From the NCBI GenBank assembly GCA_022559985.1, contig JAFJTR010000032.1:124001-188000 (forward strand): a stretch of 64,000 nt of DNA, written 5' to 3'. The position numbers and the translations under genes were made by a program. The notes under the pieces were generated by a model, which worked only from the letters and a program-made list of their open reading frames with translations, was not told the DNA's origin and did not search any database. The DNA is from Parastagonospora avenae f. sp. tritici 18332-5 (taxonomy: Eukaryota; Ascomycota; Dothideomycetes; Pleosporales; Phaeosphaeriaceae). Shown piece after piece: positions 35,067 through 47,941 of this stretch (the stretch's first letter is position 1; the number at the start of each line of letters is the position of its first letter).

Positions 35067-38000
35067 CTAGAAGCCACGGTAGCCTGTCGGTTGGGGAGCA
35101 ATGCCGTTGGCCTGTCCGTAGGGACCGGGGGAGGGCGCTGAAGCGATGGGACCTTGGGTGAGCATGAGACGCGAACCCAGGATGGGCGTGTCTTCCTCCT
35201 TCTTCTGCTGCGAGGCTTCGCGAGCCTTGCGCTCCTCATTGTCCTTCTGCAGAGCCGTAAGTGCTGCGGTCTGTCGAGACAGCAGGTTGATCATGTATGG
35301 CATGGTGAAGTCGTGAAGACCGTGACGCCATGACATTTCGAGGATCACGTCTGGGCGGATCAAATCGTAGCAAGCGTAGAGCATGCCAACGTAGCACTCG
35401 CGGCTGCCGATGTCGACGAAGTATCGCAGCAGGTCTTCGACAATCTCCGACTTGGTGGACATCGCGGAGGTCTCGATAGCATCCTTGAAGAGCTTGTCCT
35501 GCTTGGACAGAGCAATCGACTTCTCCCATCGCTTATTCTTGCGGTAGATATCTGCGGCAATCTGGCGGAAGAAGACGAGGTCGTGCTTCTCGAGACGCTG
35601 GGCAAGATCGACAGGGTCGTAGTTGTCATAGTTGTTGACCGAATCGCGCAGTGTCTTGTAGTCCTCCTCTTCTATCAACAGGTCGTTGAGAGCGTTGTTC
35701 ACCTCACGCTTGTTCTGTGATTGGACATTCAGGAGGAAGGGCTTGATCAGGGGGATGTTGTCCGACTTGACGAACATGCGGACAACACGGTTGACGTCGA
35801 TTCTGGGTGTAAGGGCTTGCAGAAGATCGGTCAACAACGTAGGTTGTTCCTCCAGGTAGAAGCCCAGGGCGCGGTAGTAGATCTCAACGTTGGTGGCTTT
35901 GACGATGGTATCCTTGAACGCCTGGTGCTCCCATGCATCTGCGGCACGCTCCATCATGGCCTGGAAGTTGTCAGTTTGACGCACTGAGGTAGCATGTTGG
36001 AAGTCAACTCACTAAGGCTGCATTGTCCCACTCGTCGTAGTGGACATAGAGGAAGATCAGCTCTGGCCACAGGTGGGCTTCTTCGCATGAACGGATCATT
36101 TTGGGGATGTTAATTCTCGCTTCACGTTATCGTCAGTATGTGTCCGATTGTAGTATGGATACCTCGAGGATCCAGGATCAAACTTACACCAGAACAGACG
36201 GAGGTGCTCCATCACACGCTCAGGATGGTACTTCGCGAGGGCGTTCCCGAGCTCAGTGAACATTCCCATGTGTGCTGAAGGTAGTCAGCATATGCTATCA
36301 GACAAGTAGAAGGGGAGAAATCAGTCGACATACCTCGCTCCAGACCGAGACCAGCCTCAAGAAGGCTGATGAGCTCGTCAAAGTAGCCATTACGCTCGTA
36401 CTGCTTGACCAACTCGGCAAGCTCCTCAGCATGAACAATGAGGTTCAGGCCACAAATTTGTGCAAGACGGAACTCCTTCTTAGCGACACACGCTTCATTG
36501 ACTTGTCTCCACACCTTGACACTATTGGCCTTGCGAGCACACTCCACAGCAGCTTGGTAATCATCGAGATGGACGAGCGTAGTCGCAAGCTTGGCCCAGT
36601 TGGAGATGCTGGTGTAGAAGATCTTGGCAGCCTCGTGGTAGCCCTCCTCGTACGCCTTGTCACCTGAGGCCTCAACATCAGCAACGTTGGTTCCACGCAG
36701 GAATTCCTCGAGCTCTGGAAGCTGGTTGGTACGAGCAAAGCAGAAAGCAAGGGCAGTATCGACAGGGACCTCGCGCAGAGTCTTGCGCGCCATCCTCAAG
36801 AACTTGATCAGATCCTCATCCTTTCCGGCGTGGGTACCGATCTCGATGACCTCCAGGAAGTTGGATGGGTCTCCGGCGCGGATGTAGGATTCGATAGAAT
36901 CAGTCACACGCAGACCGTCCAATTGCGCTTTGGCAACCCTGCTCCAGACTTCCGGGGTCTCGACACGCTCAGCATACTCCTGCGCACGATCGATGGAGAC
37001 AATGTGCTCGATGAGAACATTGGCAGCATCGAAATGCTGGCCGTGTTTCTTGTAGATCTCGAAAGCTTCTTCGTACATGCCGACCTCGATACACTGCTGG
37101 GCAATATCCTCAGGTGTGTAGTGCTCAAGCTGGTGAATGTAATCCATCATGCGACCGCGGTCAGATTTGGCAGCAGTAAGCATGAGCAGGTTCTGCAGAG
37201 ACGGGTTGTCGCTGAAGCTAGATGGCTCCAAGATGATCTTCTCGAGCAGGTCGATGAGCTCCGCGGGCATGTCGCCAGTGATGAAGGCCTTGACGGCTAC
37301 AGACACCTTGTCGGGGTCGGTAGAAGCTAGAATGAGAGTCAGCGTGTGTTTATGATAATGGAGGATGTACAATGCCTGTCAACGAGACCAGCAGCATGAT
37401 GGGACGGCGTATGCCTTCGGGCTACTGTTTTGCTGAACGGCGATTTGTAGGGAACAAGATTATACTCACAAGGTACAGCGGTCGAAGTGACCTGGTCGAC
37501 CAACGAGCGTCGGTGCATGTTGTTGGGAGACAGTACGTAGTCCCAAATCTCCGAATCGGCTCGCTCGAGCAGGTATCGAGCCTGAGCCTTGAACATGGCG
37601 TTCTCGTTGGTGATGTGGATGAGCTCGAGATCATTCTGTCCCTTCTCATACGCAATGAAAGCAAGGCTAGGATCGCGCTTCTCGCAGTATTTTCCGACAC
37701 TCAAGGTATCGTACTGGTCGTTCTCCTTCAAGAACTTCTCAGGGTTGTTGTTGGAGTCAATGTAGATCTTAGCGAGGGCGTTGTACACAGCTTGTTGCTG
37801 GTTACCGCTGGCCAAGGTCTGCTCCAAGAAGGGAAGAAGGAGCTTCAAGCGGTTGCGTGACTCGACTTCACTGACCAACTCGTCGATGGGAATCGATGAG
37901 GGAGTCACGGAGGCCAGCAGGCCCTTGATGATGCTCTCGTCACAGTCGACGTCGAGCAATCCGCCGATGACTGCAGGTGTCCTGGCTGGGTTGACACGCT

Positions 38001-40677
38001 GTACGTAAACCTCGATCGACTTGAACTGCTGCTTCTTGTAGAGGTAGAGGACCAAGTCGTGGATGAAGTTGAAACGATCGCAAACGATGATCAGAGGAAG
38101 CTGCTCTGTAAGGTTGGCCTCCTTGAGGAAGTTCTTGACCTTTTCTGGGTCGTAGGCATTGCTCTCTCGGCAAACACGCTCAACCTCGTTAAGCTGACCC
38201 ATGGTTGTGGCAGCTTCAATATACTTGAAGGTGACATCCTTGTCCTCGGCCACATTGACAATGGACCCGAGAAAAAAATATAACCCCTCGGCAGTACGGT
38301 GCTTCTCTAGAAGATCAATGATCTTGGTGGCACCGAGCAGGTCTGAGTACTTCTGCGCGATGCGAATGACCGCCTGCAGGTTTTGTCGGATGTTTGTCGT
38401 AAGCATAGCGTCGAGGCAATCGAGGGAAAGCTCGACGGTGAGCTGACCAAAGTAATTGATTAACCATTCCTCAGGCAGCTTGTCGGTCTGAACGATGATG
38501 CGCTTGACTGCAGCAGGGTCCTCGTTGTGCTCCAGAGCACGGGTGAGCAAGCCAGCATTTTCGCAGAGGGAGGCAATGCGAGCCTTGTCGTAGTGGTGGA
38601 ACATCTCGTTTCCAAGGATGGCATCCGCTACTTGGGGTGCATTGAGCAAGTTCATCTCCAAAAGCTTCGTTTGCATGTGGCCTTCCTCTGGCAGGTCGTT
38701 GGACAGCACATCAAGAAGGAATGCAGTAGCTTGTTGAATCATGCCCTGAGACTGGAAGATGTCGACAACGCGATCGATGCTGATGAGTGGTCCACCCTCG
38801 TTCTTCACAAGTTGTGACGCAAACTCTGTTCCCTTCTCTCCGTTGCTCCTGACTACGTGTTGAAGCAGGACGTTGTAGTCTGGTGTATAGCCAACGCCGT
38901 TGCAGTATTGGAGGATGAGATCGTAGTGACCGAGCTCAGCTAGAGCAGCAACAACCTTCTGTGGTACGTTGGCGTCCTTGTAGATGGCCAGAGCAAGGTT
39001 CAGGTCGTGGGGTTTCGCAAGGTCTCCAAGCTCTTCTGAGCAGAAAAGTTTGCCCTCCTTCTGCCATTTCTCGATCAAGTGCTTGCGGCCCTGCACGAAA
39101 ACTGGACGTGCCAGCTCCAGAGTCTCTTCCCGGTTCAATCCACCTTTGTCCAATAGCTGACCGAAGTACTGCAGCAAAGTTGTAATCTGACCTGGCTGGG
39201 ATGGCACTTGTCGCAGCCTGTTGATGGTGTTCATTGTGCGTAGGAAACCTCGTGGGGAGTTGGCCGCGACCTTTGCTGCTTCAGCGAAGTTCCCCTGTGT
39301 CATCAGGTTCTCAAATCGCTGAGAGTATAGCTGGTCGGCTCCTGGAAGTCCACCCTTCGAAGCAAGCTTGTAGGCGATCTCTGCACATGCCGGGTTCTCC
39401 ATAATGTACGGGATCAAAGCGTCCTCGCGAATGGTGGTGTGGAGAACCTGTCCGCGCTTGTTGATCACAACCACACCGGTGCCATCATCGTCGCGGGCAG
39501 TTGTGAAGACCGTCTCCTCCGAGATCCTGTTCAAGAACAGGGCTGTGCCAGTCTCGAGATCATGAAGATGAATAAAGCCGAACTTTGTGATCACAATCAG
39601 GATGCCGTACTTGTGCGCAATGTGAATGCCGAGAGGGAAATCGCCAGTGCCCTCAGCGGGCCAGTGGATCGGGATCAATCGTTTTGGGAAGGCCGGGTTC
39701 GAGGCGTTGTGGTCGACCTCAACTATGTTGATCTTGGCTTCTCCGGACGTTGACTTGACGGCGAAAGCAAAGAGCTTGGTATCGGTGGCAGCGCCGTCGA
39801 GACGAATGGTGCCGAATGTAGCCGCGTGACCCTCGAGAGGCTGGCTGACATTCCTAGCCTTGGAGAACAACTGCATGTTGCCACGAATGCCGCCCGCTGG
39901 GTTTGAGGTGATACCGACCAAGCAGGACCAGCTCTCATCGTCGTTGGTGACATAGTTGATGATTTGGTTGTTCTGCGTAAGAGGTCAGGTTGCTCAAATA
40001 GCCCCAATTCCATGTTTACATACCTCGAGCTGCTCTCCGCGGTCGAAGATCTTGCGTGGTGCTACAGAGTTCTTCGAGTCGAGCACATCCCAATGGTACA
40101 CAGCCTTTGTGCTGACAAGCGCAAGGGTCGTCTGGCTGACCCATCTCCAGAACTGGATGTCCTCTTGATGGCTGTATGTCTGTAAACGCTCCTTGGTCTC
40201 GAGGTTGAACAGCTGCAGCGTCCGGCCCTGCGCCTTGAGAGCTATGATGGGCTCAGTCAAGTGCATGATGGCGCTGTCGGCGCGTATCGGTCTTCGGATG
40301 ATGTTGTTTGTGTTCTTCAGATCGATGATGACCGTCTCGGCCGGTGCGTTGGCTTCGCTGTTGACCTGGCGCACGCAAACGTACTTGTCGGACTCGAGCG
40401 TCTATCAAAGCTGTCAGCGCATCTGCCAATGGCGGATTATCTGGAAATGAGCCACATACACAATTTTGCCATGATATCGATGCCGGCTGAGTCTCTTGTT
40501 AGCTTCCATACTCTTGCTGCCTTAGTAGCTCGGCTTTATCCCCAGCAAACGTACGGTGATGTTCAGGTTCGTGAGCTGTGCACCCAATCGTTAGCCTCTG
40601 CATTTTCAATCTTCTGATATTGATGGACGTACCAGCGTCGGCTGCGCGACGTGCAATGGAATCGGTTTTGAAGCCAT
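35067..40677 (-). CDS. chc1: Clathrin heavy chain
   Basis: Nine exons (40677-40633, 40575-40555, 40486-40460, 40401-40024, 39972-37470, 37326-36334, 36274-36188, 36119-36013, 35960-35067) give 5055 nt, 1684 aa, the family length. It forms triskelia that coat vesicles at the plasma membrane, Golgi and endosomes. The seven-bladed N-terminal propeller begins [15 protein letters not shown] and includes [12 protein letters not shown]. The long legs are CLH repeats, and conserved stretches such as [13 protein letters not shown] and LFWSRINIPKM span the late introns. The tail ends in a Gln/Gly/Pro-rich segment ([12 protein letters not shown]). All joins keep frame. The three short 5' exons (45, 21 and 27 nt) are in phase 0 and were needed to complete the first propeller blade. 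Confidence 0.95.
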
Positions 40678-41371
40678 GTTTGCGACAGACCAGCTCCTGG
40701 TGCCCAGAGAGAGGGCGCGCGAATAGAGGTATTGGAAGAAAAGGAAGAATCAAGCCCAGATGCACAACTCCAGAGGCGCGCAATAGGAAATGAGAGACGA
40801 GTGGGAGATGTGGGGTGAGGTGAAGTTGCAAGGTGTTGATGGCTTCCAGAAAGGAGCTCGTGTACACATACGCTCGCTGACGGCAGTGCCTTGGCCCCCG
40901 GCACTAGCGTCTAGCCACAATCCGCTAGAGTCGTCGAAGCCGTCAACCCCTGCACCATGCAGGCGAGCTTCTGGAAAGTCTACAGTCGGTGTCGAAGGTG
41001 ATGTTCAAGTTGGGCAGGAGACGATTGTTATGATGGATTGTTCATTGGTTCTTATCGACTTTACCTGCAGAGACAAGCATTCAATCGCAACTGAGAATGT
41101 TCGAGCCCCGACGTCACCTATTTGACACATGTCAAATGGGATCCATGGATTACAGCTCATTCCAGACGCAGATGGTCGTCTAACGTTTCCCAATTACTGG
41201 AATCATACATTTCGTCGTTCAATTGCTATAATTATTATTACTTCCTACTTCCTCAAGCAAGCATGCTTGATTGTTACTATATACTCAGACGCAACACAAG
41301 CGCGAACAAACTCAACAAGCAAATCGGTATCAAAACATAAAACATCATGCACAATCGTAACGACATCAAGC
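40678..41371. other. Intergenic, no gene seen
   Basis: Clathrin promoter and the 3' flank of the Eis1-like gene (both on the minus strand). It includes an AT-rich run near 41218-41250. Confidence 0.55.
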
Positions 41372-44001
41372 TTAGATCCCAACCTCATGGAACTTGGAGT
41401 CGCGGTTCGGGCTCCCCTTGCCCCTCTCCGAATTAGTGGTAAACGTGGGAGGAGGAGCGAGTCCTTCATCGAAGTGATCTTGAGCCTCCTCAAAGTCGGT
41501 AGCGCCAGACTTCTTGGTGTCGGTACTGGTGATGCGTTCAGCGGAGCGCCCTCGGGTTACCATAGGCTCCTCGTAGTCCGAAAGAGAGGATACGTCTGAG
41601 TAGGAGTCGTTGAGCTCATCAACGTGTGGAACGGAAGCAGGCTCAACATCGCCCAAGTTGTGTGGACGCTCATCATCAGAGGTAGCGTTGGCGCTTGCGA
41701 CAGGCTGAGACTGTGGTTGTGACGTTGAAGAGCGAAGGGAAGCGCCGCCAACAAAGCCAGGCTGCTCTTTGTCTTTGCCCATGTCTGCCGTATTGATCGT
41801 GCCGGCAGATGTGTGCTTAGAGCGACGCTTCAGCTTGCTGAAGATCGACTTGATACCCTTTGAATTCGGGGACGTGGGAGAGGCAGGTTCAGCCTCATTA
41901 GCAGTCGAATCACGATAAAGGTCCTCGCTGTCGGCTGAGGTCACTGTGGTAGTGTTTCCTGTGGACACTGGTGCAACGGCTGGCACTTCCTTTGACTTTC
42001 TCTTCCCTTGTTTGGCGTGCTCTTTCTCTTGCTTTGCCGCAGCCTTCTCTTCAGCGCTTCGAAGCTTTGCAGCTTTCTTCTCCTCGTCTGTCGAATGTTA
42101 GTTTCAGTGAGGAATACGATCAATGAGAATGGAATACCTCTTGTTTGCTTCTCTCCAGCCTTGATCTCTGCAGCGCGTTCCTTCTCGCTCCTTTCATGGC
42201 GCTTCTTCTCCTCCAACTCGAGCCTCCGCTCTTCTTCCTCAGCCCTGCGCTTTTCGTCTTCTGCGCGGCGCTTCTCCGTCTTCTCGGTGATCTCGTCCAA
42301 GGTGGGCTGAATCCGAGCTTGCGCAATTGCATCGATGTCGCCTTGGTCCATGTACTTTCCGTTACCAAGGTGCACTCTGCCGTGGTTCTCCATGCGCATT
42401 TCAGAGTTTGCCAACGCCCTCTGTCGCGCTTTCTCATCCCATTGGTCAATCATGGCAGGCGACATCTTGCCCGTCTTGTCGTAGATCTTTTGATCCATAC
42501 CTTGTAGCTGAGCATGCACCTTACGCTCGGCTGCAGCAAGAAGGGACTTGCGGTCGTTCTCGCGCTTCTTGGCGTCAACATCTGCCAACTGCTTGTTGAA
42601 TTGATCCATCTGCGAGCGTATGCGCCTCGATCTGAAATCGTCCTCGTCGGAGTCAGAATCATCGGCTGGAGCAGCCTTTGTGTCGCTATTCGCACGACCA
42701 CGGCCGCGGATTGAGAACCTGGAGCGGGGCTTTTCGTAGCCGTAGTGGCTGCGGTAAGCCGCATTCTCGTCGTATCCAATTTTGGCCAGTCTTTCCTGGG
42801 CAAGCTTCTGTGCAGCTTCTTGAATGCCTATGTAGCGCATGGCCTGTGACTTGATATCTTGCTCACCAAGGGACGGTTGCTGGCCATGTGCAATGGTGGC
42901 ACCCGAGCGTGCAGCTGATGCACCGTCCGCGCGTTGCTGCTGTGGGTCATACATCTTCTTTGCCATGGAAATAGCGGAGGCTCGGAGGGCATCGTTATGC
43001 TTCTTCTCCTCAGTTTCTAGCGCAACTGGAGGGGCACTGGTATACATATCCCTGGATATGCTTTTGGCATGCTGAATGCGTGCTGCTTCCATTGCACCAT
43101 GACCGAGTCTGTTCGAATCTGACGCATGTGCCTGCGACTTCGCCTTCACGGAAGGACTATGAGCGATAGTGGCAGCACTTAGCGCATTTTTGGCTGAGTT
43201 CCTTGAATCGGGGTATATCTCCGCTGGCGCTGGAACTGATTGAGCACGCTGGCGGTTTGAGGAGGCATGCGCGCCGGTGGCTGCAGTAAAGGCGTTCTTC
43301 CTCCCCTCGTCAGTATATCCGTAGTCAACGGCACCTGGTCCCAAGCTCTTCTGGCGCATTGCTATGGTCGCAGCCGAATGACCGTCTGCGCTGGCTTGTG
43401 GCTGCCACAAATTCAATTTTGGGCCGTCTTTATGAGCGAGAAGAGCTGCTTTCGAGCCTGCAGCGCTTGCTTCTGGCTGCCACAAAGGGGCCATCTTGTA
43501 TCCGTGTGCCAACAAAGCAGCCTTGCCAGCAGCAGTTGACTGCTCAGGTTTCCAATACTCGGGGCTTTTCTTGTTCTGGTTGGCCAGCAGTGCTGCGGCT
43601 CCAGCAGATGACTGAGTGTCAATTCCTACAACGGGAAAGCTAGGCAGGTCGGAAGCTTTCGCATACTTGAGGCTGGTAGCAGCACCTGTACGCGTTAGAC
43701 TTGACACAACTGGCAAATCGTCCGTGTGCTACTTACTAGCTGAGGAGAGCTTGCCGTCGGGTCCCAACGGGTTTATCCTCTGTGTTTGCTGCTGGTGTCC
43801 TTTGCTGGGGTTGATCGAATACAAAGCAGCGGCGGATGCCTGGTTTTGCAATGCGCTGTTCTTGGGGTGGTGATGCGCCGATGGATCAGGGCAGCGCATG
43901 TCCGTCTCGGCAGGTTTTGGCGAAGCCGCATTATCCGCTGTGCTATGGGATCCACTGTCAGCGCCCTGAGGGACGCTCGCAGTCAGAGCTGTTGTCGACA
44001 T
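41372..44001 (-). CDS. eis1: Eisosome protein 1 (Eis1-like)
   Basis: Three exons (44001-43737, 43685-42138, 42087-41372) encode 842 aa. Eisosomes are plasma-membrane furrow complexes beneath the cell wall, and Eis1 is a cytosolic peripheral component. The N-terminal third carries repeated SAAGAAALLA / AAGKAALLAH / AGSKAALLAH motifs, each preceded by W.P.. strings, a hallmark of Eis1. The middle has a YGYEKP segment, then a long charged coiled coil (KRRAEDEKRRAEEEERR...). The C-terminus is Ser/Pro-rich and disordered, with a basic FSKLKRRSKH patch that could contact membrane. The first Met is the only start in exon 1. Confidence 0.88.
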
Positions 44002-44843
44002 GGTGGCCGCAAACCGTTGTCGCGCGATTGATCTATTTCGATTTTGTTCCGATATGTCTACTCAAGAGTGAAAGCGCTGGGAGATACAGCGGAATGCAAC
44101 TGGGTCAGTGTCTGTTGCGGACATGGCTAATATGATGAAGGCGCTGTATTTGATCCGTTGGATGCGGTGATGTCATTGATGATCGCCCTAGCGTACCTTC
44201 CTCTTTATGGGGTGGTCGCACTTGCCCTGTAGATCGAGACACCTGTCTTAACCTCCTTGGGCTTGCTGCGGATCAAAAACGGCTTAGAAGTCACGGTTTA
44301 GCTTGAACGCATCACTCTTACGGCTGATAATCCCTGCTCACATCTCACGCTTCAGTCTTCTCCAGATGCCAACAACCTTGCATCTTGCCATGCTCTGACC
44401 CGAGCGCTTGTCACGCGAACCATAGGAGCTCTTTCATGGGACAAGTGATTTCATTCTTGCGGTGACAAATAAAAGTTAGGTAGGTGTTTGTACCTGTTTT
44501 CTGGCACATGATTCCGTGGCGGTCCGGCGACTACTATCGGCCCTCCGCCTCCAGCGTTCGGCGAATCTTCTGTGGCTGTGTTGATTCACAAACACTCATC
44601 AAGACGTTAAACTCGAGCTCGAGCGCGAGAAACAGAGGAATTCGCGATGGTTCAGAACTCGAAATACTACCAGGATTCATCCACTCACGCATCCATGCAT
44701 CCATGTATAGTAGTCCTTCCGAATTCAGCTAGTCGGACCTACGTCACCTTGGCAGCACGTAAATATGCTGTTTGACAACTTGCATTTTGCAACTCTGCCT
44801 CCGAACATCACAGTACAAACAGTACTGCTATTTTTGATTCATA
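44002..44843. other. Divergent promoter region, Eis1 and tyrosine phosphatase
   Basis: 842 bp between divergent start codons. No motif-bearing frame. A short ATCCATGC-type repeat occurs near 44690-44705. Confidence 0.5.
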
Positions 44844-45880
44844 ATGGAAGGCTCAACCCAAGCACCCTTGAAAAGCATACTGAATTTTCGAGATGCTGGC
44901 GACTTCGCCAACAGAGCCACCAATACCAAGTATTTTCTCCCTCAGGATATAAAATTATCTTATAACACGTTATAGGCGTTTGAAGACGGCTTTACTCTTC
45001 CGTAGTGCTCGACCAGGTCAGCCAGAGGCTTGAATCATCTAGTAAGGACTAACGATTGTCAGACGAAGCATCCACGCAGGACAGGGAAAGGCTTCTGAAA
45101 GATTACGGGCTAAAGAGCATCATCGACCTGCGAACGAAGTAGGTCTGCGCCGCCTTCTGGAGGGTCTATGTTGACGGTCGCAGAACAGAGCATATTGAAC
45201 AGGCGCAAAAAAGAGATGCCAACATCAAAGACTCTGCAGCAATTCCACAAACCAATGATGAGGTATCACAGCCTCTGAAAATGCCTGGCATCACGTATCA
45301 TGAGATCAACTTCAACGGCTCATCATTTTCCCGCATGTTAATGTCGAAACTCTCATGGGCTGAATTCTTCAGGCTGGCCGGCCTGATGCTCTTTGGCTAC
45401 CGTCTGGACGCAATCAAGATCATCGCTCCACACATGGAGGAGATGGGTCTTGTCGGCCTCGCCACAAGCTCCATGGACGTGTGCAAACGCGAGGTCAAGC
45501 AAGTTTTCGAAGTCTTGGCGGACGAGAAGAGCTGGCCCGTCCTGGTGCATTGCACACAAGGCAAAGACCGGACAGGATTGATTGTGATGCTTGTGCTTTT
45601 CCTGCTCGGTGTCGACGAGGCAGCAGTCGACAAGGATTACAGACTTTCCGAGTCAGAACTCGCACCCGAGAAGGAACAGCGCATGAAGGAAATCAGCTCG
45701 ATTGGCCTCACTGAGCAATTCGCGGTGTGTCCTCCTGACGTGGTGAGCAGCGTGCATTCGCATATTCAGGAGAAGTACGGTACAACGGAGCAGTATCTAA
45801 AGTATACTGGTGTCAGCAAGGAGGCAATCAATCGAGTCAAGGAGATTTTGCTTGTGACAGGTTCGCAATCGGACCGCTAG
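44844..45880 (+). CDS. Tyrosine/serine protein phosphatase-like (Y_phosphatase3 type)
   Basis: Four exons (44844-44929, 44976-45016, 45063-45138, 45184-45880) encode 299 aa. The three 5' exons are short and would be missed by looking only for long frames. Joined they read as the family's start: ILNFRDAGDF, LLFRSARPDEA, then GLKSIIDLRTK. The P-loop is VHCTQGKDRTG, with catalytic Cys191 and Arg197 (HC-x5-R, KDR variant). The flanking RLSESEL and YGTTEQYL segments are typical of these fungal/bacterial atypical phosphatases, which act on phosphotyrosine or phosphoinositides. The substrate is unknown. No signal peptide is seen. The divergent neighbour is Eis1. Confidence 0.88.
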
Positions 45881-46224
45881 ATAACACGAGAGGTGCACAA
45901 GTGGGCCTGTACCTGGACCTTGGGGGAAAGCGACGTGAGGCACGCGAATGAGGACTATTAGAGAGCCAATCATTATGTCGAGCACCTCTCACAAAAACAC
46001 GCCTCTGAGCGACCTCGTTCACGAAACCTCAATCATAACAATTGTGCGTGGAAAGTACGCGCGTTGAGCTTCCAATCCAACGAAGCGGAGAGTACCACAA
46101 ATCTGGAGCTAAGCTCCCTGCCCCAGTTCTCGCTTAGGTAGCTCACCGCCCGCCCGCTCTCCAAAGTCCTCAACACCTCTTGTCTTGCAAAATTCCTCGA
46201 GAAGTCCCTCAAGAAGGTGCGAAA
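45881..46224. other. Short intergenic, promoter of C9-methyltransferase
   Basis: 344 bp between two plus-strand genes. Nothing else seen. Confidence 0.55.
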
Positions 46225-47941
46225 ATGAGCAGCAATACTTCTGAGGAGAATTTCGAGTGGGTAGAGACGCCACCGGCGCCCTCGCCCATGGAGCCCAAGT
46301 TCGATTGCGGTGTGAAGACAACTTCGGTACGTACTGCTGGTGAATAAGTTGACAAGAACCGCGTCAGCCATTGAGAGACGAGATGGAACGCCAGCAAGCT
46401 AACTTTTCGTCAACAACAGTACCCTACCATTGCCAATGCTCCTCTGCCCGCAGAAGGCTCCGGTCGCGACTCTTTCAACAACACCTTCCTCATCTCCCTC
46501 CTCGTTGGTGTCCCCGCATACATCACATACAGCTGGGGCATGGGCTTCAAGACCTGGGTGTTCCTAGCTCTCGTCCTGTTCCTTCCCATCTTGGGCCCCT
46601 TCTGGTGGCTCACCTCCGAGTTCGCTCCTCGCAAGAACGAGAAGGCCAAGCTACCCGGCAAGCCTATTGAGCATTACCTCAAGTTCAACAAGGCCGAGGA
46701 CCGCGATGCATACTACGGCAAGAAGCAGATTCCCATTGAGACCTTCCAGGAGAAGTACTTTGACGGCGAGCTGGAGCTCAATGGCGACATGCTGGAGATC
46801 CTCGAGTGGCGCCACGACTGGTCCAAGCCGCGCTTCACTCTTGGTTTGATTAAGCACTTCCTCTTTGGTTTCCTCCCTGAGATGATTATGCACTCCAGGT
46901 CCCAGGGTATGTTGACAGAATTACTCAATATGCGTGATCAAAGACTAATACCTGCACAGATGAGGAACAGGTCCGAGACCACTACGACCGCGGCGACGAC
47001 TTCTATGGCTGGTTCCTCGGTCCACGCATGATCTACACTTCCGGTGTGATTTCCGATATCAACAAGGAGGAGAGCCTCGAGCAGCTCCAGGACAACAAAA
47101 TGGCCATCGTCTGCGAGAAGATCGACCTGCAGAAGGATGAGAGGATGCTCGACATTGGTTGCGGTTGGGGTACTCTTGCTCGCTTTGCCTCCGTCAACTA
47201 CGGTGCAAACGTTACTGGTGTCACTCTTGGTCGCAACCAGACTGCTTGGGGCAACAATGGCCTCAGGAAGTCTGGCATCGAGGAAGACCAGTCCAGGATT
47301 CTCTGCATGGACTACCGCGACATTCCCGTCCCTGAGGGCGGCTTCAACAAGATCACCTGCCTCGAGATGGCTGAGCACGTCGGTGTTCGGCGTCTTGGTG
47401 GCTTCTTCCGCCAGGTGTACGACATGCTCGACGATGACGGCACCTTCTTCCTCCAGATTGCCGGTCTCCGTAAGCCCTGGCAATTCGAGGACTTCACCTG
47501 GGGTCTTTTCATGAACAAGTATGTTTTCCCAGGTGCCGATGCTTCTACTCCTCTCGGATTCGTTGTCGACACTCTCGAGGCCGCTGGCTTTGAAGTTAAG
47601 ATGGTCGACACAATTGGTGTACACTACTCCGCCACTCTTTGGAGGTGGTACCGTAACTGGCTCGCAAACAAGGACAAGGTCACTGCCAAGTATGGAAAGC
47701 GATGGTACCGCGTAAGTCTCATACAGTGAACGCCGAGCTTCGTATACTAATAAAGCGCTAGATCTGGGAGTACTTCCTTGCCTACTCCACGATTGCATCC
47801 CGCCAGGGTACCGCTACCTGCTTCCAGATTACCCTCGTCAAGAACCTCAACGCTGTCCACCGTATCGATGGTGTCAACACCCAGTACAGCTTGTCTGCCG
47901 CTCTTGCTGCCAGCAAGGCCAAGCTCACCGGAAGCGCTTAG
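46225..47941 (+). CDS. Sphingolipid C9-methyltransferase
   Basis: Four exons (46225-46326, 46420-46906, 46960-47711, 47762-47941) encode 506 aa. The enzyme uses S-adenosylmethionine to add the C9 methyl group of the sphingoid base of fungal glucosylceramides, in the ER/Golgi membrane. Two hydrophobic segments near the N-terminus (FLISLLVGVPAYITYSWG and VFLALVLFLPILGPFWWL) anchor it. The catalytic domain is of the cyclopropane-fatty-acid-synthase type. It has FYGWFLGPRMIYTSG, the SAM-binding loop MLDIGCGWGTLARFA, ITCLEMAEHVG and a C-terminal WEYFLAYSTIASRQG. Length and domain order match the family. The short 5' exon is supported by an in-frame ATG with a good A-rich context. Confidence 0.93.
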
